The notes beneath the pieces were generated by a model, which worked only from the letters and a program-made list of their open reading frames with translations, ran no database searches and was not told the origin of the DNA. DNA of 64,000 bases. Origin: Phaeobacter sp. J2-8 (lineage in GTDB: Bacteria; Pseudomonadota; Alphaproteobacteria; Rhodobacterales; Rhodobacteraceae). Below, in pieces: positions 30,356-39,629 of this stretch (position 1 is its first letter; every line of letters begins with the position of its first letter). The translations under genes and the position numbers were made by a program. The DNA lies in the NCBI RefSeq assembly GCF_022867865.1, contig NZ_JALIEC010000007.1:124001-188000 (forward strand), given 5' to 3'.

Positions 30356-30493
30356 TCAGGCGGTTTTGGACGAAACCGGCCGACCTTCATAAACGCGGGC
30401 CCCATCGCGAACCGCGATTCGGCCATCGGACAATTCACTTACGAATATGCCCTGAACGGCAATATACTTGCCCAGAGTGATGGTTCTCAGCAT
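30356..30493 (-). CDS. Small conserved-looking protein (45 residues)
   Basis: The ATG at 30493 has a strong purine-rich Shine-Dalgarno (GGGGAGAGAAAA) directly upstream. It opens MLRTITLGKYIAVQGIF and continues VSELSDGRIAVRDGARVYEGRPV before a TGA. The pattern is a compact beta protein: alternating hydrophobic residues with a D-G-R-I-x-V turn and a G-R-P-V end. I have the impression that similar short proteins occur in Roseobacter genomes, but I cannot name a family or function. It stands alone, with its own hairpin downstream. Confidence 0.65.
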   Translation of the reverse strand: MLRTITLGKYIAVQGIFVSELSDGRIAVRDGARVYEGRPVSSKTA

Positions 30494-30643
30494 TTTTCTC
30501 TCCCCAATGCCATTGTAAACAGATTACGACAAAAAGCATTAAAGTCGAGCTAAAATCCGCGGAAGCACTGCGCAAATATCCGCATGTGCGCGGAAATATT
30601 AATCATTTGGCCGAGCTACAGCGCCAATCGGGTGAGAGAGACT

Positions 30644-31045
30644 TTACAACCAATCCCGCAAGATAGGGATCAGCGGGATATCCGCCGCCGGCATCGGGTA
30701 ATCCCGCAGGGCGTTGGCATGCACCCATTTCAATGTCTGGCCCTCTTGTGGTTGGGGCACACCCTGCCATTTCCGGCAGGCAAACAGCGGCATCAAGAGA
30801 TGGAAATCATCATAAGAATGGCTGGCAAAGGTCAACGGAGCAAGACAGGAGGCCCAGGTGTCTATGCCCAGCTCCTCGTGCAATTCACGGATCAGGGCCG
30901 CTTCCGGGGTTTCGCCGGGCTCGACCTTGCCGCCGGGGAATTCCCAAAGCCCGGCCATGGATTTGCCTTCCGGGCGTTGCGCCAAAAGGACACGACCATC
31001 GCGATCAATCAGGGCAACGGCAGACACGAGAACAATGTTTTTCAT
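30644..31045 (-). CDS. mutT: MutT-like Nudix hydrolase (8-oxo-dGTP diphosphatase)
   Basis: A 133-residue Nudix protein. The Nudix box is complete: 'GGKVEPGETPEAALIRELHEELGI' (GX5EX7REUXEEXGU) at residues about 38-61, preceded by 'LLAQRPEGKSMAGLWEFPGG', typical of MutT. It sanitises oxidised dNTPs, or possibly hydrolyses CTP-type substrates. It lies downstream of argJ on the same strand, separated by post-stop repeat B, so it may be transcribed from argJ's promoter. Confidence 0.9.
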   Translation of the reverse strand: MKNIVLVSAVALIDRDGRVLLAQRPEGKSMAGLWEFPGGKVEPGETPEAALIRELHEELGIDTWASCLAPLTFASHSYDDFHLLMPLFACRKWQGVPQPQEGQTLKWVHANALRDYPMPAADIPLIPILRDWL

Positions 31046-31072
31046 AATACCGCAATTCGTTGACCGGACAGA

Positions 31073-31123
31073 GCGAGGGGCCAGCCCCTCGCGCTCCCCG
31101 GGATATTTGGAAACAGAAGAAGG
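31073..31123 (-). repeat. Post-stop repeat, copy B (between argJ and mutT)
   Basis: On the minus strand it begins 6 bases after the argJ stop: CCTTCTTCTG, then AAATATCCCGGGG, then a hairpin with arms 31073-31080 and 31085-31092 (GCGAGGGG / CCCCTCGC, loop CTGG). Layout and orientation relative to the upstream gene match copies A and C. Confidence 0.75.
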
Positions 31124-31129
31124 GCCAGT

Positions 31130-32356
31130 TCAGGACCGGTAATCGGCGTTGATGTCGATATAGCCGTGGGTCAGATCACAGGTCCAGACGCGACGCGCGC
31201 CAGATCCGAGGCCAAGATCCACCGCAATACGGATGTGTTCGCCTTTCATATGTGCAGCAGCCTGCTCTTCGCGATACTCGGGCGAGACCCAGCCCTTGTC
31301 CGCCACCAGCACATCGCCAAAACGGATTGTGATCAGGTCGCGATCCGCCGCAGCGCCGCTTTTGCCGATCGCCATGACAACCCGGCCCCAGTTGGGATCT
31401 TCGCCCGCGATGGCAGTCTTGACCAGAGGTGAGTTGGCAATGGCCATGGCATGGGTATGGGCCTCGGCATCACTGGCCGCGCCTGTCACGTCGATTTGAA
31501 CGAACTTGGTTGCGCCTTCGCCGTCGCGCACGACCTGATGCGACAGGTCCATCATCACCTCGAACAGCGCCTCTTTGAAGGTCGCATTGTCGGACACATC
31601 CACCCCCGACGCCCCGGTTGCCGCCAGAAGCAGCGTGTCGGACGTGGAGGTGTCGCTGTCGACGGTGATGCAGTTGAAGGTCAGGTCGGTCAATTCCGAG
31701 AGCATGCCCTGTAATTCCGCCTGGCTGATTTTGGCATCCGTAAAGATATACACCAACATCGTCGCCATATCGGGCGCGATCATGCCAGAGCCTTTGGCGA
31801 TACCTGCGATCTGTACCTTTTGACCGCCGACCTCAACGTCGCGCGCCGCGCCCTTGGGGTAGGTGTCTGTCGTCATGATAGCCCGGGCCGCGTCCGCGAT
31901 CCCGGCATCGGTCTGGCTGCTGGCCAATTGGTCGAGCACGGTGATGATCCGGTCATGCGGCAGGGGTTCCCCAATCACGCCGGTGGACGAGGTAAAGACC
32001 CGCGCCTGGGGCAAGCCGGTTGTGGCGGCAACAGCGTTGCAGATCGCCGCAACCGATTCGTCGCCATGCCGCCCGGTAAAGGCGTTGGAATTGCCTGCAT
32101 TGACCAAAATCGCCGCCCCGGCGGCAGGGTCGCCGCCAAGTTTGGCCTGACAATCCAGCACCGGCGCCGAGCGGGTGGCGGAGCGGGTAAAGACCCCCGC
32201 CACCGCCGTACCCGGTGCCAGCAGCGCCAGCATCACATCCTTGCGCCCGGCGTATCGCACCCCGGCCTCCGTCGCGGCGAAAGTGACCCCGCCAATCACC
32301 GGTAGATCCGGGAACTTTGCAGGGGCGAGAGGCGATACTTTGAGCGATTTGGCCAT
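31130..32356 (-). CDS. argJ: Bifunctional ornithine acetyltransferase/N-acetylglutamate synthase
   Basis: ArgJ recycles the acetyl group in arginine synthesis (N-acetylornithine plus glutamate to ornithine plus N-acetylglutamate) and may also make N-acetylglutamate. The Ntn-type self-cleavage site is visible as Ala198-Thr199 in 'IAPDMATMLVYIFTD', Thr199 becoming the nucleophile. 'LVNAGNSNAFTGRHG' and 'FTSSTGVIGEPLP' are other signatures, and 'GEDPNWGRVVMAIGKSG' is near the C-terminus. Length 408 is typical. It lies four bases downstream of the parvulin gene and is probably in one operon with it. Confidence 0.97.
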   Translation of the reverse strand: MAKSLKVSPLAPAKFPDLPVIGGVTFAATEAGVRYAGRKDVMLALLAPGTAVAGVFTRSATRSAPVLDCQAKLGGDPAAGAAILVNAGNSNAFTGRHGDESVAAICNAVAATTGLPQARVFTSSTGVIGEPLPHDRIITVLDQLASSQTDAGIADAARAIMTTDTYPKGAARDVEVGGQKVQIAGIAKGSGMIAPDMATMLVYIFTDAKISQAELQGMLSELTDLTFNCITVDSDTSTSDTLLLAATGASGVDVSDNATFKEALFEVMMDLSHQVVRDGEGATKFVQIDVTGAASDAEAHTHAMAIANSPLVKTAIAGEDPNWGRVVMAIGKSGAAADRDLITIRFGDVLVADKGWVSPEYREEQAAAHMKGEHIRIAVDLGLGSGARRVWTCDLTHGYIDINADYRS

Positions 32357-32359
32357 GAT

Positions 32360-33211
32360 TTATTGTCCGATAAGATCGAGGTTTTTCAGAATTGCCGTGT
32401 CAATTTCTTCCTTTTCGGTGCGCGTGACCTCTGCTGCGTCGGTCAAAGCGTCCAGCTCGGCCTCCAGGGCCTGGTTGCGCACCTTTTCTTCCAATTCGCC
32501 GCGTACGGCCTCCAGCTCCGGTGCTTCCTGCACGCGGGTGTCATTCAACTTGATCACGTGCCAGCCGAATTGGGTCTGCACCGGCTCGGAAATATCGCCC
32601 TTGCCCATGTCTTTGACTGCATTCTCGAATTCCGGCACCATCATGCCTTCGCCGAACCAACCCAGGTTGCCGCCGTTGGGGCCAGAGGGACCGGTCGAAT
32701 GGGCCTTGGCCAGTTCCGCGAAATCTTCGCCGTCACGGGCGCGGGTCACCAGATCGGCAGCCTCTTCTTCGGTTTCCACCAGAATGTGCGAGGCATTGAA
32801 TTCAACACCGCGATCCGCGCCTTCGTAGCTGTCCGCATAAGCGGCGGCGATGGCCGCTTCGCTGATCGCGCCATCCATCACCGATTGCGCATGTTCCGCC
32901 GCACGCAGGGCGCGCTCTTCGTTGTCCAGCGCCATGGCCACCCGTGCAGAGACCGTATCGGGGCCGGATTGCACCAGAACGGTCTGCTGAATGATCTGGT
33001 CCAGGATGCCATCCCAAAGCACGTCATCGGGCAATTGCTTCAGCTGTTCCGGCAGGCTGGCGCGGATCATGATCATGTGACCCAGGGTCACTTCGGTGCC
33101 ATTGATCGTTGCCACCACCGTATCGGCAGTTGGGGCGCTGTGCTGCTCTGCATATGCCGGAACGGCAAGGAGCGCCGCAAAGACCGTGGATTTAAGGCAT
33201 TTCAACATCAT
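32360..33211 (-). CDS. Periplasmic parvulin-type peptidyl-prolyl isomerase
   Basis: This 283-residue protein probably helps fold exported proteins. The ATG at 33211 is four bases after GAAGGA; the next codon is also ATG. A signal peptide (about 'LKSTVFAALLAVPAYAEQ') precedes a SurA-like helical part. The parvulin domain follows: 'NASHILVETEEEAADLVTRARDGEDFAELAKAHSTGPSGPNGGNLGWFGEGMMVPEFENAV' and 'VQTQFGWHVIKLND'. A similar parvulin beside argJ and secA is a familiar arrangement in Rhodobacterales. It is divergent from secA. Confidence 0.93.
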   Translation of the reverse strand: MMLKCLKSTVFAALLAVPAYAEQHSAPTADTVVATINGTEVTLGHMIMIRASLPEQLKQLPDDVLWDGILDQIIQQTVLVQSGPDTVSARVAMALDNEERALRAAEHAQSVMDGAISEAAIAAAYADSYEGADRGVEFNASHILVETEEEAADLVTRARDGEDFAELAKAHSTGPSGPNGGNLGWFGEGMMVPEFENAVKDMGKGDISEPVQTQFGWHVIKLNDTRVQEAPELEAVRGELEEKVRNQALEAELDALTDAAEVTRTEKEEIDTAILKNLDLIGQ

Positions 33212-33380
33212 CTGTTCCTTCAATCATTGCCGCAACCATGGGCGACGTTGACACTGCTTGGGGTGGCCCTTACATCGCTTTTGTCCAGCCGGGCACCTGT
33301 TTCCCCAAATCCATATGGGTTGCGGCGATGACGGGCAAGGCGGGCACACGCAGATTTGCGCATTATTCGACGGAGAGATT

Positions 33381-36134
33381 ATGCTGGGCTTTGGAAAAAT
33401 CGCCAGATCGGTGTTTGGAACGCCGAACGACCGCAAGATCAAGGCGACCCGCCCGCTGGTCGACAAGATCAACGCGCTGGAGCCCGAGTTCGAGGCGCTG
33501 ACAGATGACGGTCTGAAACAAAAGACCAAGGATCTGGCCGATCGCGCCAAGGGCGGCGAGAGCCTGGATGACCTCCTGCCGGAGGCTTTTGCCAATTGCC
33601 GCGAGGCCGCCAAACGGGCGCTGGGCCTGCGGGCCTTTGACGTGCAGCTTCTGGGCGGGATTTTCCTGCATCAGGGCAATATCGCCGAAATGAAAACCGG
33701 CGAAGGCAAAACCCTGGTGGCGACCTTCCCGGCCTATCTGAATGCGCTGACCGGCAAGGGCGTGCATATCGTGACGGTCAACGATTACCTTGCAAAACGT
33801 GACGCCGAATGGATGTCCAAGGTGTATGGCGCGCTGGGGCTGACCACTGGCGTGGTCTATCCGTGGCAATCCGAACAGGAAAAACACGACGCGTATAATT
33901 GCGACGTCACCTATGCGACGAACAATGAGCTTGGGTTTGATTACCTGCGCGACAACATGAAATCCGAACTGAAGGATATGTTCCAGCGCGGACATAACTT
34001 TGCCGTGGTGGATGAGGTCGACAGCATCCTGATCGACGAAGCGCGGACCCCGCTGATCATTTCCGGCCCGGCCGAGGATCGCAGCGACCTCTATCAGACC
34101 ATCGACAAGCTGATCCCGTTGCTGAGCGAAGATCACTACACCATCGACGAAAAGACCCGCAACGTCACCTTTACAGACGAGGGCAACGAATATCTGGAAA
34201 ACCAGCTGCGGGCGCATACGCTGCTGCCCGAGGGGCAGTCGCTTTATGATCCGGAAAGCACCACCGTGGTGCACCACGTCAATCAGGGGCTGCGCGCCCA
34301 CAAGCTGTTCCAGAAGGACAAGGATTACATTGTTCGCGACAATGAAATCGTACTGATTGACGAATTCACCGGGCGGATGATGTCCGGGCGCCGTCTGTCC
34401 GATGGCCTGCACCAGGCGATCGAGGCAAAAGAGGGCTGCGAAATCAAACCCGAAAACGTCACATTGGCCAGCGTGACCTTTCAGAACTATTTCCGGCTCT
34501 ATGGTCGTCTGTCCGGCATGACCGGCACCGCTGTGACCGAAGCCGAGGAATTTGCCGAAATCTATGGTCTTGGCGTGGTCGAAATCCCGACCAACAAGGG
34601 CATTGCCCGCGTCGACGAAGACGACAAGGTGTTCCGCTCGGCGGAAGAAAAATACAAGGCAGTCATCGAAGAGGTGAAGGCCGCACATGAACGGGGCCAG
34701 CCGGTGCTTGTCGGCACCACCTCGATCGAAAAATCGGAAATGCTGAGCCAGGCGCTGACCCAGGCCGGGTTGAAACACAATGTTTTGAACGCGCGCCAGC
34801 ACGAACAAGAAGCCCAGATCGTCGGCGATGCCGGCAAACTGGGCGCTGTGACCATCGCCACCAACATGGCCGGGCGCGGCACCGACATCAAATTGGGCGG
34901 CAGCGTCGAATTCAAGATCATGGATGCCATTGCCGCCGCCCCGGATGCCGACCCCGAAGAGATCCGGCAACGGATCGAAGAGGGCCACACCGCAGACGAA
35001 GAAGCGGTCATCAATGCAGGCGGGCTTTATGTGCTGGCCACCGAACGCCACGAAAGCCGCCGCATCGACAACCAGCTGCGCGGTCGTTCGGGCCGGCAGG
35101 GCGATCCGGGGCGGTCGTCCTTCTTCCTGTCGCTTGACGATGATTTGATGCGGATTTTCGGCTCTGAACGTCTGGACAAGGTGCTCAACACCCTTGGCAT
35201 GAAAGAGGGCGAGGCGATCGAACACCCTTGGGTGAACAAATCGCTGGAACGCGCCCAGGCCAAGGTCGAAGGCCGCAACTTTGACATCCGCAAACAGCTT
35301 CTGAAATTCGATGACGTGATGAACGATCAGCGCAAGGTGATCTTCTCCCAGCGCCGCGAGATCATGGAAGCCGAAGATCTCTCCGAGATTGTGCGCGACA
35401 TGCGTCACGATGTAATCGACGAGCTGGTCGATCAATATCTGCCGCCAAAATCCTATGCCGATCAATGGGACATCGAGGGGCTTCAGGGCGCTGCGATCCA
35501 GTATCTTGGCATGGATTTGCCGTTGCGGGATTGGGCCGACGAAGAAGGTGTCGACCAGGAGGTCATGCGCGAGCGTCTGGAAGACGAGAGCGACAAATAC
35601 ATGGCGCAAAAGGCCACGGCATTCGGCCCCGAAACCATGCGCAACATCGAAAAGCAGGTGCTGCTACAGACCATCGACGGCAAATGGCGCGAGCACCTTC
35701 TGACGCTTGAACATCTGCGCTCGGTTGTGGCGTTCCGCGGATACGCCCAGCGTGACCCGTTGAATGAATACAAGAACGAGGCCTTCCAACTGTTCGAAAC
35801 CATGCTGGAAAGCCTGCGCGAAGAAGTCAGCCAGAAGCTCGCCCAGATCCGCCCGATGTCGCAAGAGGAGCAGGCCGAATTGATGCGCCAGATCCAGGCA
35901 CAGCAGGCGGCGCAGAAAGAGCTGGAACAACAGGCCCAGCCCGTTGGTCAGGCCGCCCCCGAACCCGAAGCGCCGGCTCAGCCCCAAGGCGAGGCGATCG
36001 CCGCCGCCGGAGAAGACGGCGCATTGCCGGGCTTTGACGAAAATGATCCCACCACCTGGGGCACTCCCGGCCGCAACGAACTCTGCCCCTGCGGATCCGG
36101 CAAGAAGTTCAAACATTGCCACGGTCGCGTTTGA
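33381..36134 (+). CDS. secA: Protein translocase ATPase SecA
   Basis: SecA is the motor of the Sec secretion pathway. The ATG at 33381 ([19 protein letters not shown]) follows GGAGAG, giving 917 residues. In order: Walker A '[18 protein letters not shown]', preprotein cross-linking domain, DEAD-like '[21 protein letters not shown]', NBD2 with '[13 protein letters not shown]' and '[18 protein letters not shown]', helical scaffold and wing domains, a Gln/Pro-rich linker and the C-terminal zinc motif '[18 protein letters not shown]' that binds SecB and lipids. Monocistronic, with a strong terminator downstream. Confidence 0.98.
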   Translation: MLGFGKIARSVFGTPNDRKIKATRPLVDKINALEPEFEALTDDGLKQKTKDLADRAKGGESLDDLLPEAFANCREAAKRALGLRAFDVQLLGGIFLHQGNIAEMKTGEGKTLVATFPAYLNALTGKGVHIVTVNDYLAKRDAEWMSKVYGALGLTTGVVYPWQSEQEKHDAYNCDVTYATNNELGFDYLRDNMKSELKDMFQRGHNFAVVDEVDSILIDEARTPLIISGPAEDRSDLYQTIDKLIPLLSEDHYTIDEKTRNVTFTDEGNEYLENQLRAHTLLPEGQSLYDPESTTVVHHVNQGLRAHKLFQKDKDYIVRDNEIVLIDEFTGRMMSGRRLSDGLHQAIEAKEGCEIKPENVTLASVTFQNYFRLYGRLSGMTGTAVTEAEEFAEIYGLGVVEIPTNKGIARVDEDDKVFRSAEEKYKAVIEEVKAAHERGQPVLVGTTSIEKSEMLSQALTQAGLKHNVLNARQHEQEAQIVGDAGKLGAVTIATNMAGRGTDIKLGGSVEFKIMDAIAAAPDADPEEIRQRIEEGHTADEEAVINAGGLYVLATERHESRRIDNQLRGRSGRQGDPGRSSFFLSLDDDLMRIFGSERLDKVLNTLGMKEGEAIEHPWVNKSLERAQAKVEGRNFDIRKQLLKFDDVMNDQRKVIFSQRREIMEAEDLSEIVRDMRHDVIDELVDQYLPPKSYADQWDIEGLQGAAIQYLGMDLPLRDWADEEGVDQEVMRERLEDESDKYMAQKATAFGPETMRNIEKQVLLQTIDGKWREHLLTLEHLRSVVAFRGYAQRDPLNEYKNEAFQLFETMLESLREEVSQKLAQIRPMSQEEQAELMRQIQAQQAAQKELEQQAQPVGQAAPEPEAPAQPQGEAIAAAGEDGALPGFDENDPTTWGTPGRNELCPCGSGKKFKHCHGRV

Positions 36135-36160
36135 CCGCATGAACGACAATTGATTTTGCA

Positions 36161-36191
36161 AAAGGCCGGGCGGATTGCCCGGCCTTTTTGC
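36161..36191 (+). terminator. Rho-independent terminator after secA
   Basis: AAAGGCCGGGC-GGATT-GCCCGGCCTTT is an 11-bp stem followed by a T-run and GCTTT, 27 bases after the secA stop. Confidence 0.93.
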
Positions 36192-36367
36192 TTTCACGAT
36201 TTGTGAAGGCGGCGGGAACAATATCCGCATAACCGCCGGATTGTGGTGCAAATGCGAAAATTGTGGCGACAATCGTCCGAATCTCTCCGCGTAACCGCCG
36301 CATCTCTGCCCCGTTCTTCCACCATACCAGTCTGCGGAAAATCCCGACGACGGGTGTGGAGTAAAAG

Positions 36368-37711
36368 ATGAAACTTCGGTTCGGTAAAATCATCACTGGC
36401 ACATTGCCCAAGCTGCCCAAAGGCAAACTGACGCTGGGCGCGATGCCCCTGGGCAAATTTGCCCGTGGCAAAGCCACCGGCGGCGCATCTGGTGCAAAAA
36501 AGGGCGGAGCCAAATCCATGCTGCGCGGTATCCCGGTCAACCGGGCCACTCTGGCGCTTGGCAGTGGGGCGGCGATCTTTGCCATCGGGTTTGTCATGCA
36601 GAATTTCGGCGGTCACCCCGCTGCGGATCAACTGCGACACGCCGAAGCCATCGCACGGGTCAACACACCGGCCAACGCCACATCACCCAATTCCAATCAC
36701 ACCGCCGACCTGAGCACGGCACAGATCTTGCCGCAAACCGCATCGGTCTCCGAACTTACCAGCGCCCTTGGGCTGGCCAATGTCACGCCGACATCTTCTG
36801 CGATCCTGCCAGACGACGCGCCCCCGGCCGCATTGCCACAGGATCAAATCGCCGCACTTCAAATAGAGCCGGAGGCCGAGCCAGCCCCGCTGGAAGTCGC
36901 GCTGTTGCAGGATGCTGACGCGCCCAATCCGTTTCAAACCTCCCCCGAGGACACCGCCGGAATTCTGGTCGCCGCCGCCGCACCCATGCAAGTGGCGCCA
37001 AACTCCGCCCCCGCCAGCGTGCCATCGACGGCCTGTGACATCACCATGACCGCAGATCCCGCGCCAACCGCCATGGCCGATCTGATGGTCACTGCCAGCT
37101 GCCTTCCCGATGCCCGATTTACCCTGCATCACAATGGCATGATGTTTCACGCGCTGACCGACGCCAACGGCCAAAGCAAACTGCGGGTGCCCGCATTGTC
37201 GGAAAACGCCGTGTTCATCGCATCTTTTGCCAATGGCGAAGGCGCCGTGGCCCAGATCGACGTGCCCACGCTGGCGTTTTATGACCGGGTTGTCGTCCAA
37301 TGGCACGGCAATGCCGGTCTTGGATTGCATGCGCTGGAATTTGGCGCGACATATTTTGACAAGGGCCATATCTTCAGCGGGGCCCCCGGCAACATGAAGG
37401 ATGCCGCCAATGGCACCTCTGGTTTCCTGTCCCGTTTCGGCCATGACACCGGGCCTGCGGCATTGATGGCGGAAATCTATACCTTCCCCACCCGCACCAG
37501 CGAAAATGATGGCCAAATCGGCCTCTCGATCGAAGCAGAAGTGACCTCGGCCAATTGCGACCGCGAAATTGATGCCCAAACATTGCAGCTGACACCGGGT
37601 CAAGCCCTGCGCACCAATGATCTGACGCTATATATGCCCGCCTGTGACGCCTCTGGTGACTTTCTGGTGTTGAATAATTTGCTCCAAGACCTGAAAGTCG
37701 CCCGCAACTGA
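36368..37711 (+). CDS. Membrane-anchored protein of unknown function
   Basis: A 447-residue protein with no family I recognise. Residues 1-55 are basic (Lys/Gly-rich, repeated 'LPKGKLTLG' and 'LGKFARGK'), a single membrane helix lies at about 60-78 ('ATLALGSGAAIFAIGFVMQNF'), and the rest would be periplasmic. Residues about 90-230 are Pro/Ala-rich and low in structure. Residues about 235-445 look globular, with four Cys (CDITMTADP, TASCLPDARF, ANCDREID, MPACDASGD) that could form two disulfides. It is 24 bases upstream of a PstS-OmpA-like gene, so the two may act together in the envelope. Confidence 0.8.
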   Translation: MKLRFGKIITGTLPKLPKGKLTLGAMPLGKFARGKATGGASGAKKGGAKSMLRGIPVNRATLALGSGAAIFAIGFVMQNFGGHPAADQLRHAEAIARVNTPANATSPNSNHTADLSTAQILPQTASVSELTSALGLANVTPTSSAILPDDAPPAALPQDQIAALQIEPEAEPAPLEVALLQDADAPNPFQTSPEDTAGILVAAAAPMQVAPNSAPASVPSTACDITMTADPAPTAMADLMVTASCLPDARFTLHHNGMMFHALTDANGQSKLRVPALSENAVFIASFANGEGAVAQIDVPTLAFYDRVVVQWHGNAGLGLHALEFGATYFDKGHIFSGAPGNMKDAANGTSGFLSRFGHDTGPAALMAEIYTFPTRTSENDGQIGLSIEAEVTSANCDREIDAQTLQLTPGQALRTNDLTLYMPACDASGDFLVLNNLLQDLKVARN

Positions 37712-37735
37712 ACAGCGACCTGAGGGCCGAGCCAA

Positions 37736-39301
37736 ATGACCAAGCAATGTGCGGCGTTCTGCGCCGCACTTTTCCTATTTCTGACAGGCCTGGCTCCGGC
37801 GGTCTCGGCACAGGATGTCACCCTGACATCGCTCGACGGCGCCGTCGAAATCGAAGGCACGCTGCGTGGCTTTGATGGCGAATTCTATCGTTTGGATACG
37901 GTTTATGGCGAAATCACCATTGATGCCTCTGGAGTAAGCTGCGACGGGCCGGGATGTCCCAACCTCGAAGCTTACGTCGCCGAAATGCGGGTTTCGGGCT
38001 CTGCCACCATGGGAGAGGTGCTGATGCCGGCCTTGATCGAGGCCTTCGCCCTGCGCAATGACCTGCAAGCCCTGCGCCAGGTCACGGGACCAGAGCGATT
38101 CACCTATGCGCTGCGCGACCGCGAAAGCGGCGACACCAAGGCGCTGTTCCACTTTCACAACACCAACACTAACGAAGGCTTTGCCGATCTCCTGGCCGAT
38201 GACAGCGACATTGTCATGTCCCTGCGCGAGGTGCGCCCCTCCGAAGTGCGCAATGCACGCGAGGTCGGCTTGGGGGATCTGACCGGGGCGAATCGCAGCC
38301 GGGTTCTGGCGCTGGATGCGATGGTGCCAATCGTGTCGCCACGCAATCCAATGGCGGCCATCAGCCCGGCCCAACTGGCGCGCATCTTTGGCGGTGGCAT
38401 TACCAATTGGCTGCAATTGGGCGGGCCGGACGCGCCGATTGTCCTGCATCTGCGGGATGCACAATCGGGCATCGCGCAATCGGTTCAGGATCGGCTGATG
38501 GCGCCTGCGCGTCTGTCGCTGGCGAATGACATCACCCGCCATGCCACCAACAGCGATCTGGCTGATGCGGTGGCCAATGACGTGTTGGGCATTGGCATCG
38601 CCAGCTTTTCCGAAATCGGCAATGCCAAACCGGTGCTGCTGTCGGGACGCTGCGGGTTTCAGCTGCGCGCCACCCGGCTGGCGATCAAAACCGAAGATTA
38701 CCCGTTGACCGCGCCAATGTTCCTCTATCTGCCCGCCCGCCGCTTGCCAAAACTGGCGCGGGATTTCCTGACCTTCACCCGGTCCGACACAGCCCAGATC
38801 GTCATCCGCCGCGCCGGCTTTGTGGATCAGGCCCCGGAAGAGGTCGCAATCAACGCCCAGGGCGATCGCTTTGCCAATGCGATCTCTGCCGCCGGATCGG
38901 AAACCAGCCTGGATGAACTGAAACGCATGGTCGCCACCCTTGGCACACGGGCGCGCCTGTCGACCTCTTTCCGGTTTCGCGCCGGATCGGCACTCCTGGA
39001 TGCGCAATCCCGCTCCAACGTCCAACAATTGGCCCGTGCGCTGGAGGCCGGCAAATACGACACAAGATCCGTGATGTTTGTCGGTTTTTCCGACGGTGAC
39101 GGCCCCGCCAGCGGCAATCGCGACATCGCGATGAAACGCGCCGCTGCCGTGCGCGACGCCGTGATTGCCGCCGCCGAAACCGCCAATTTCGACCGGGTTG
39201 TGGTGGAAACCGATGCCTTTGGCGAAGCGCTGCCCATGGCCTGTGATGACACCGCATGGGGCAAACAGGCCAATCGCCGCGTCGAGGTCTGGGTGCGCTG
39301 A
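37736..39301 (+). CDS. Periplasmic protein with PstS-like binding domain fused to OmpA peptidoglycan-binding domain
   Basis: A 521-residue exported protein with signal peptide 'MTKQCAAFCAALFLFLTGLAPAVSAQ'. Residues about 70-350 resemble phosphate-type substrate-binding domains ('GSATMGEVLMPALIEAF', 'VPIVSPRNPMAAISPAQLARIFGGGITNW'). Residues about 395-520 are OmpA-like ('STSFRFRAGSALLDAQSRSNVQQLARAL', 'VGFSDGDGPASGNRDIAMKRAAAVRDAV', 'WGKQANRRVEVWVR'), expected to bind peptidoglycan. The binding half probably senses or scavenges an anion, but the ligand is not known. Shortly downstream of the unknown membrane protein. Confidence 0.9.
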   Translation: MTKQCAAFCAALFLFLTGLAPAVSAQDVTLTSLDGAVEIEGTLRGFDGEFYRLDTVYGEITIDASGVSCDGPGCPNLEAYVAEMRVSGSATMGEVLMPALIEAFALRNDLQALRQVTGPERFTYALRDRESGDTKALFHFHNTNTNEGFADLLADDSDIVMSLREVRPSEVRNAREVGLGDLTGANRSRVLALDAMVPIVSPRNPMAAISPAQLARIFGGGITNWLQLGGPDAPIVLHLRDAQSGIAQSVQDRLMAPARLSLANDITRHATNSDLADAVANDVLGIGIASFSEIGNAKPVLLSGRCGFQLRATRLAIKTEDYPLTAPMFLYLPARRLPKLARDFLTFTRSDTAQIVIRRAGFVDQAPEEVAINAQGDRFANAISAAGSETSLDELKRMVATLGTRARLSTSFRFRAGSALLDAQSRSNVQQLARALEAGKYDTRSVMFVGFSDGDGPASGNRDIAMKRAAAVRDAVIAAAETANFDRVVVETDAFGEALPMACDDTAWGKQANRRVEVWVR

Positions 39302-39314
39302 ACACGCCCCCCCA

Positions 39315-39467
39315 CCTTTCATCTGACCAGAAATATCCCGGGGGGTTTGGGGGGCTGGCCCCCCATCCGTCCTGTGGTTTGGGGGGCTGGCCCCCCATCT
39401 ATCCTGCGGTTTGGGGGGCTGGCCCCCCATCCGTCCTGTGGTTCGGGGGCTGGCCCATCTATCCTGC
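39315..39467 (+). repeat. Post-stop repeat, copy C, with its hairpin expanded into a 32-bp tandem array
   Basis: Thirteen bases after the stop codon at 39301 the plus strand reads CTTTCATCTG, then AAATATCCCGGGG. The hairpin unit (GGGGGGCTGGCCCCCC plus spacer) is then repeated: 39344-39375, 39376-39407, 39408-39439 and a shortened 39440-39467. Spacers alternate between ATCCGTCCTGT and ATCTATCCTGC, giving a 64-bp higher-order period. Confidence 0.88.
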
Positions 39468-39629
39468 GGCTTGGCGCACCTGGCCCGCCAACCTCCCACA
39501 ATCCCGCCGCCTCCCCCACATACACGCGCCTTCGCACGCTCTGCCCGCGACCTTCCGCAAAGCGACCCCTTGCCGCCCTTGCCCCATCATGGCACCGTTG
39601 CAGCAATTGATCCAAGGGGGAGGGAGCCC
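39468..39629. other. Pyrimidine-rich intergenic stretch upstream of deoC
   Basis: The stretch after the tandem array starts with a degenerate fifth unit (GGCTTGGCGCACCTGGCCC) and is then strongly C-rich on the plus strand, with no supported gene. The last bases, AGGGGGAGGGAGCCC, are the Shine-Dalgarno region of deoC. Together with the array, this makes 328 bases without a gene. Confidence 0.6.

Noticed and set aside
33363-35609. A 748-codon frame on the minus strand opposite secA
   Set aside because: Antisense shadow of secA caused by GC-rich third positions.
39344-39467. Possible CRISPR array
   Set aside because: Units are directly tandem with no unique spacers, and no cas genes are nearby; it is an expanded hairpin repeat.
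39585-39605. Sigma-54-like TGGCAC…TTGCA before deoC
   Set aside because: GG and GC are only seven bases apart, too close for a -24/-12 promoter.
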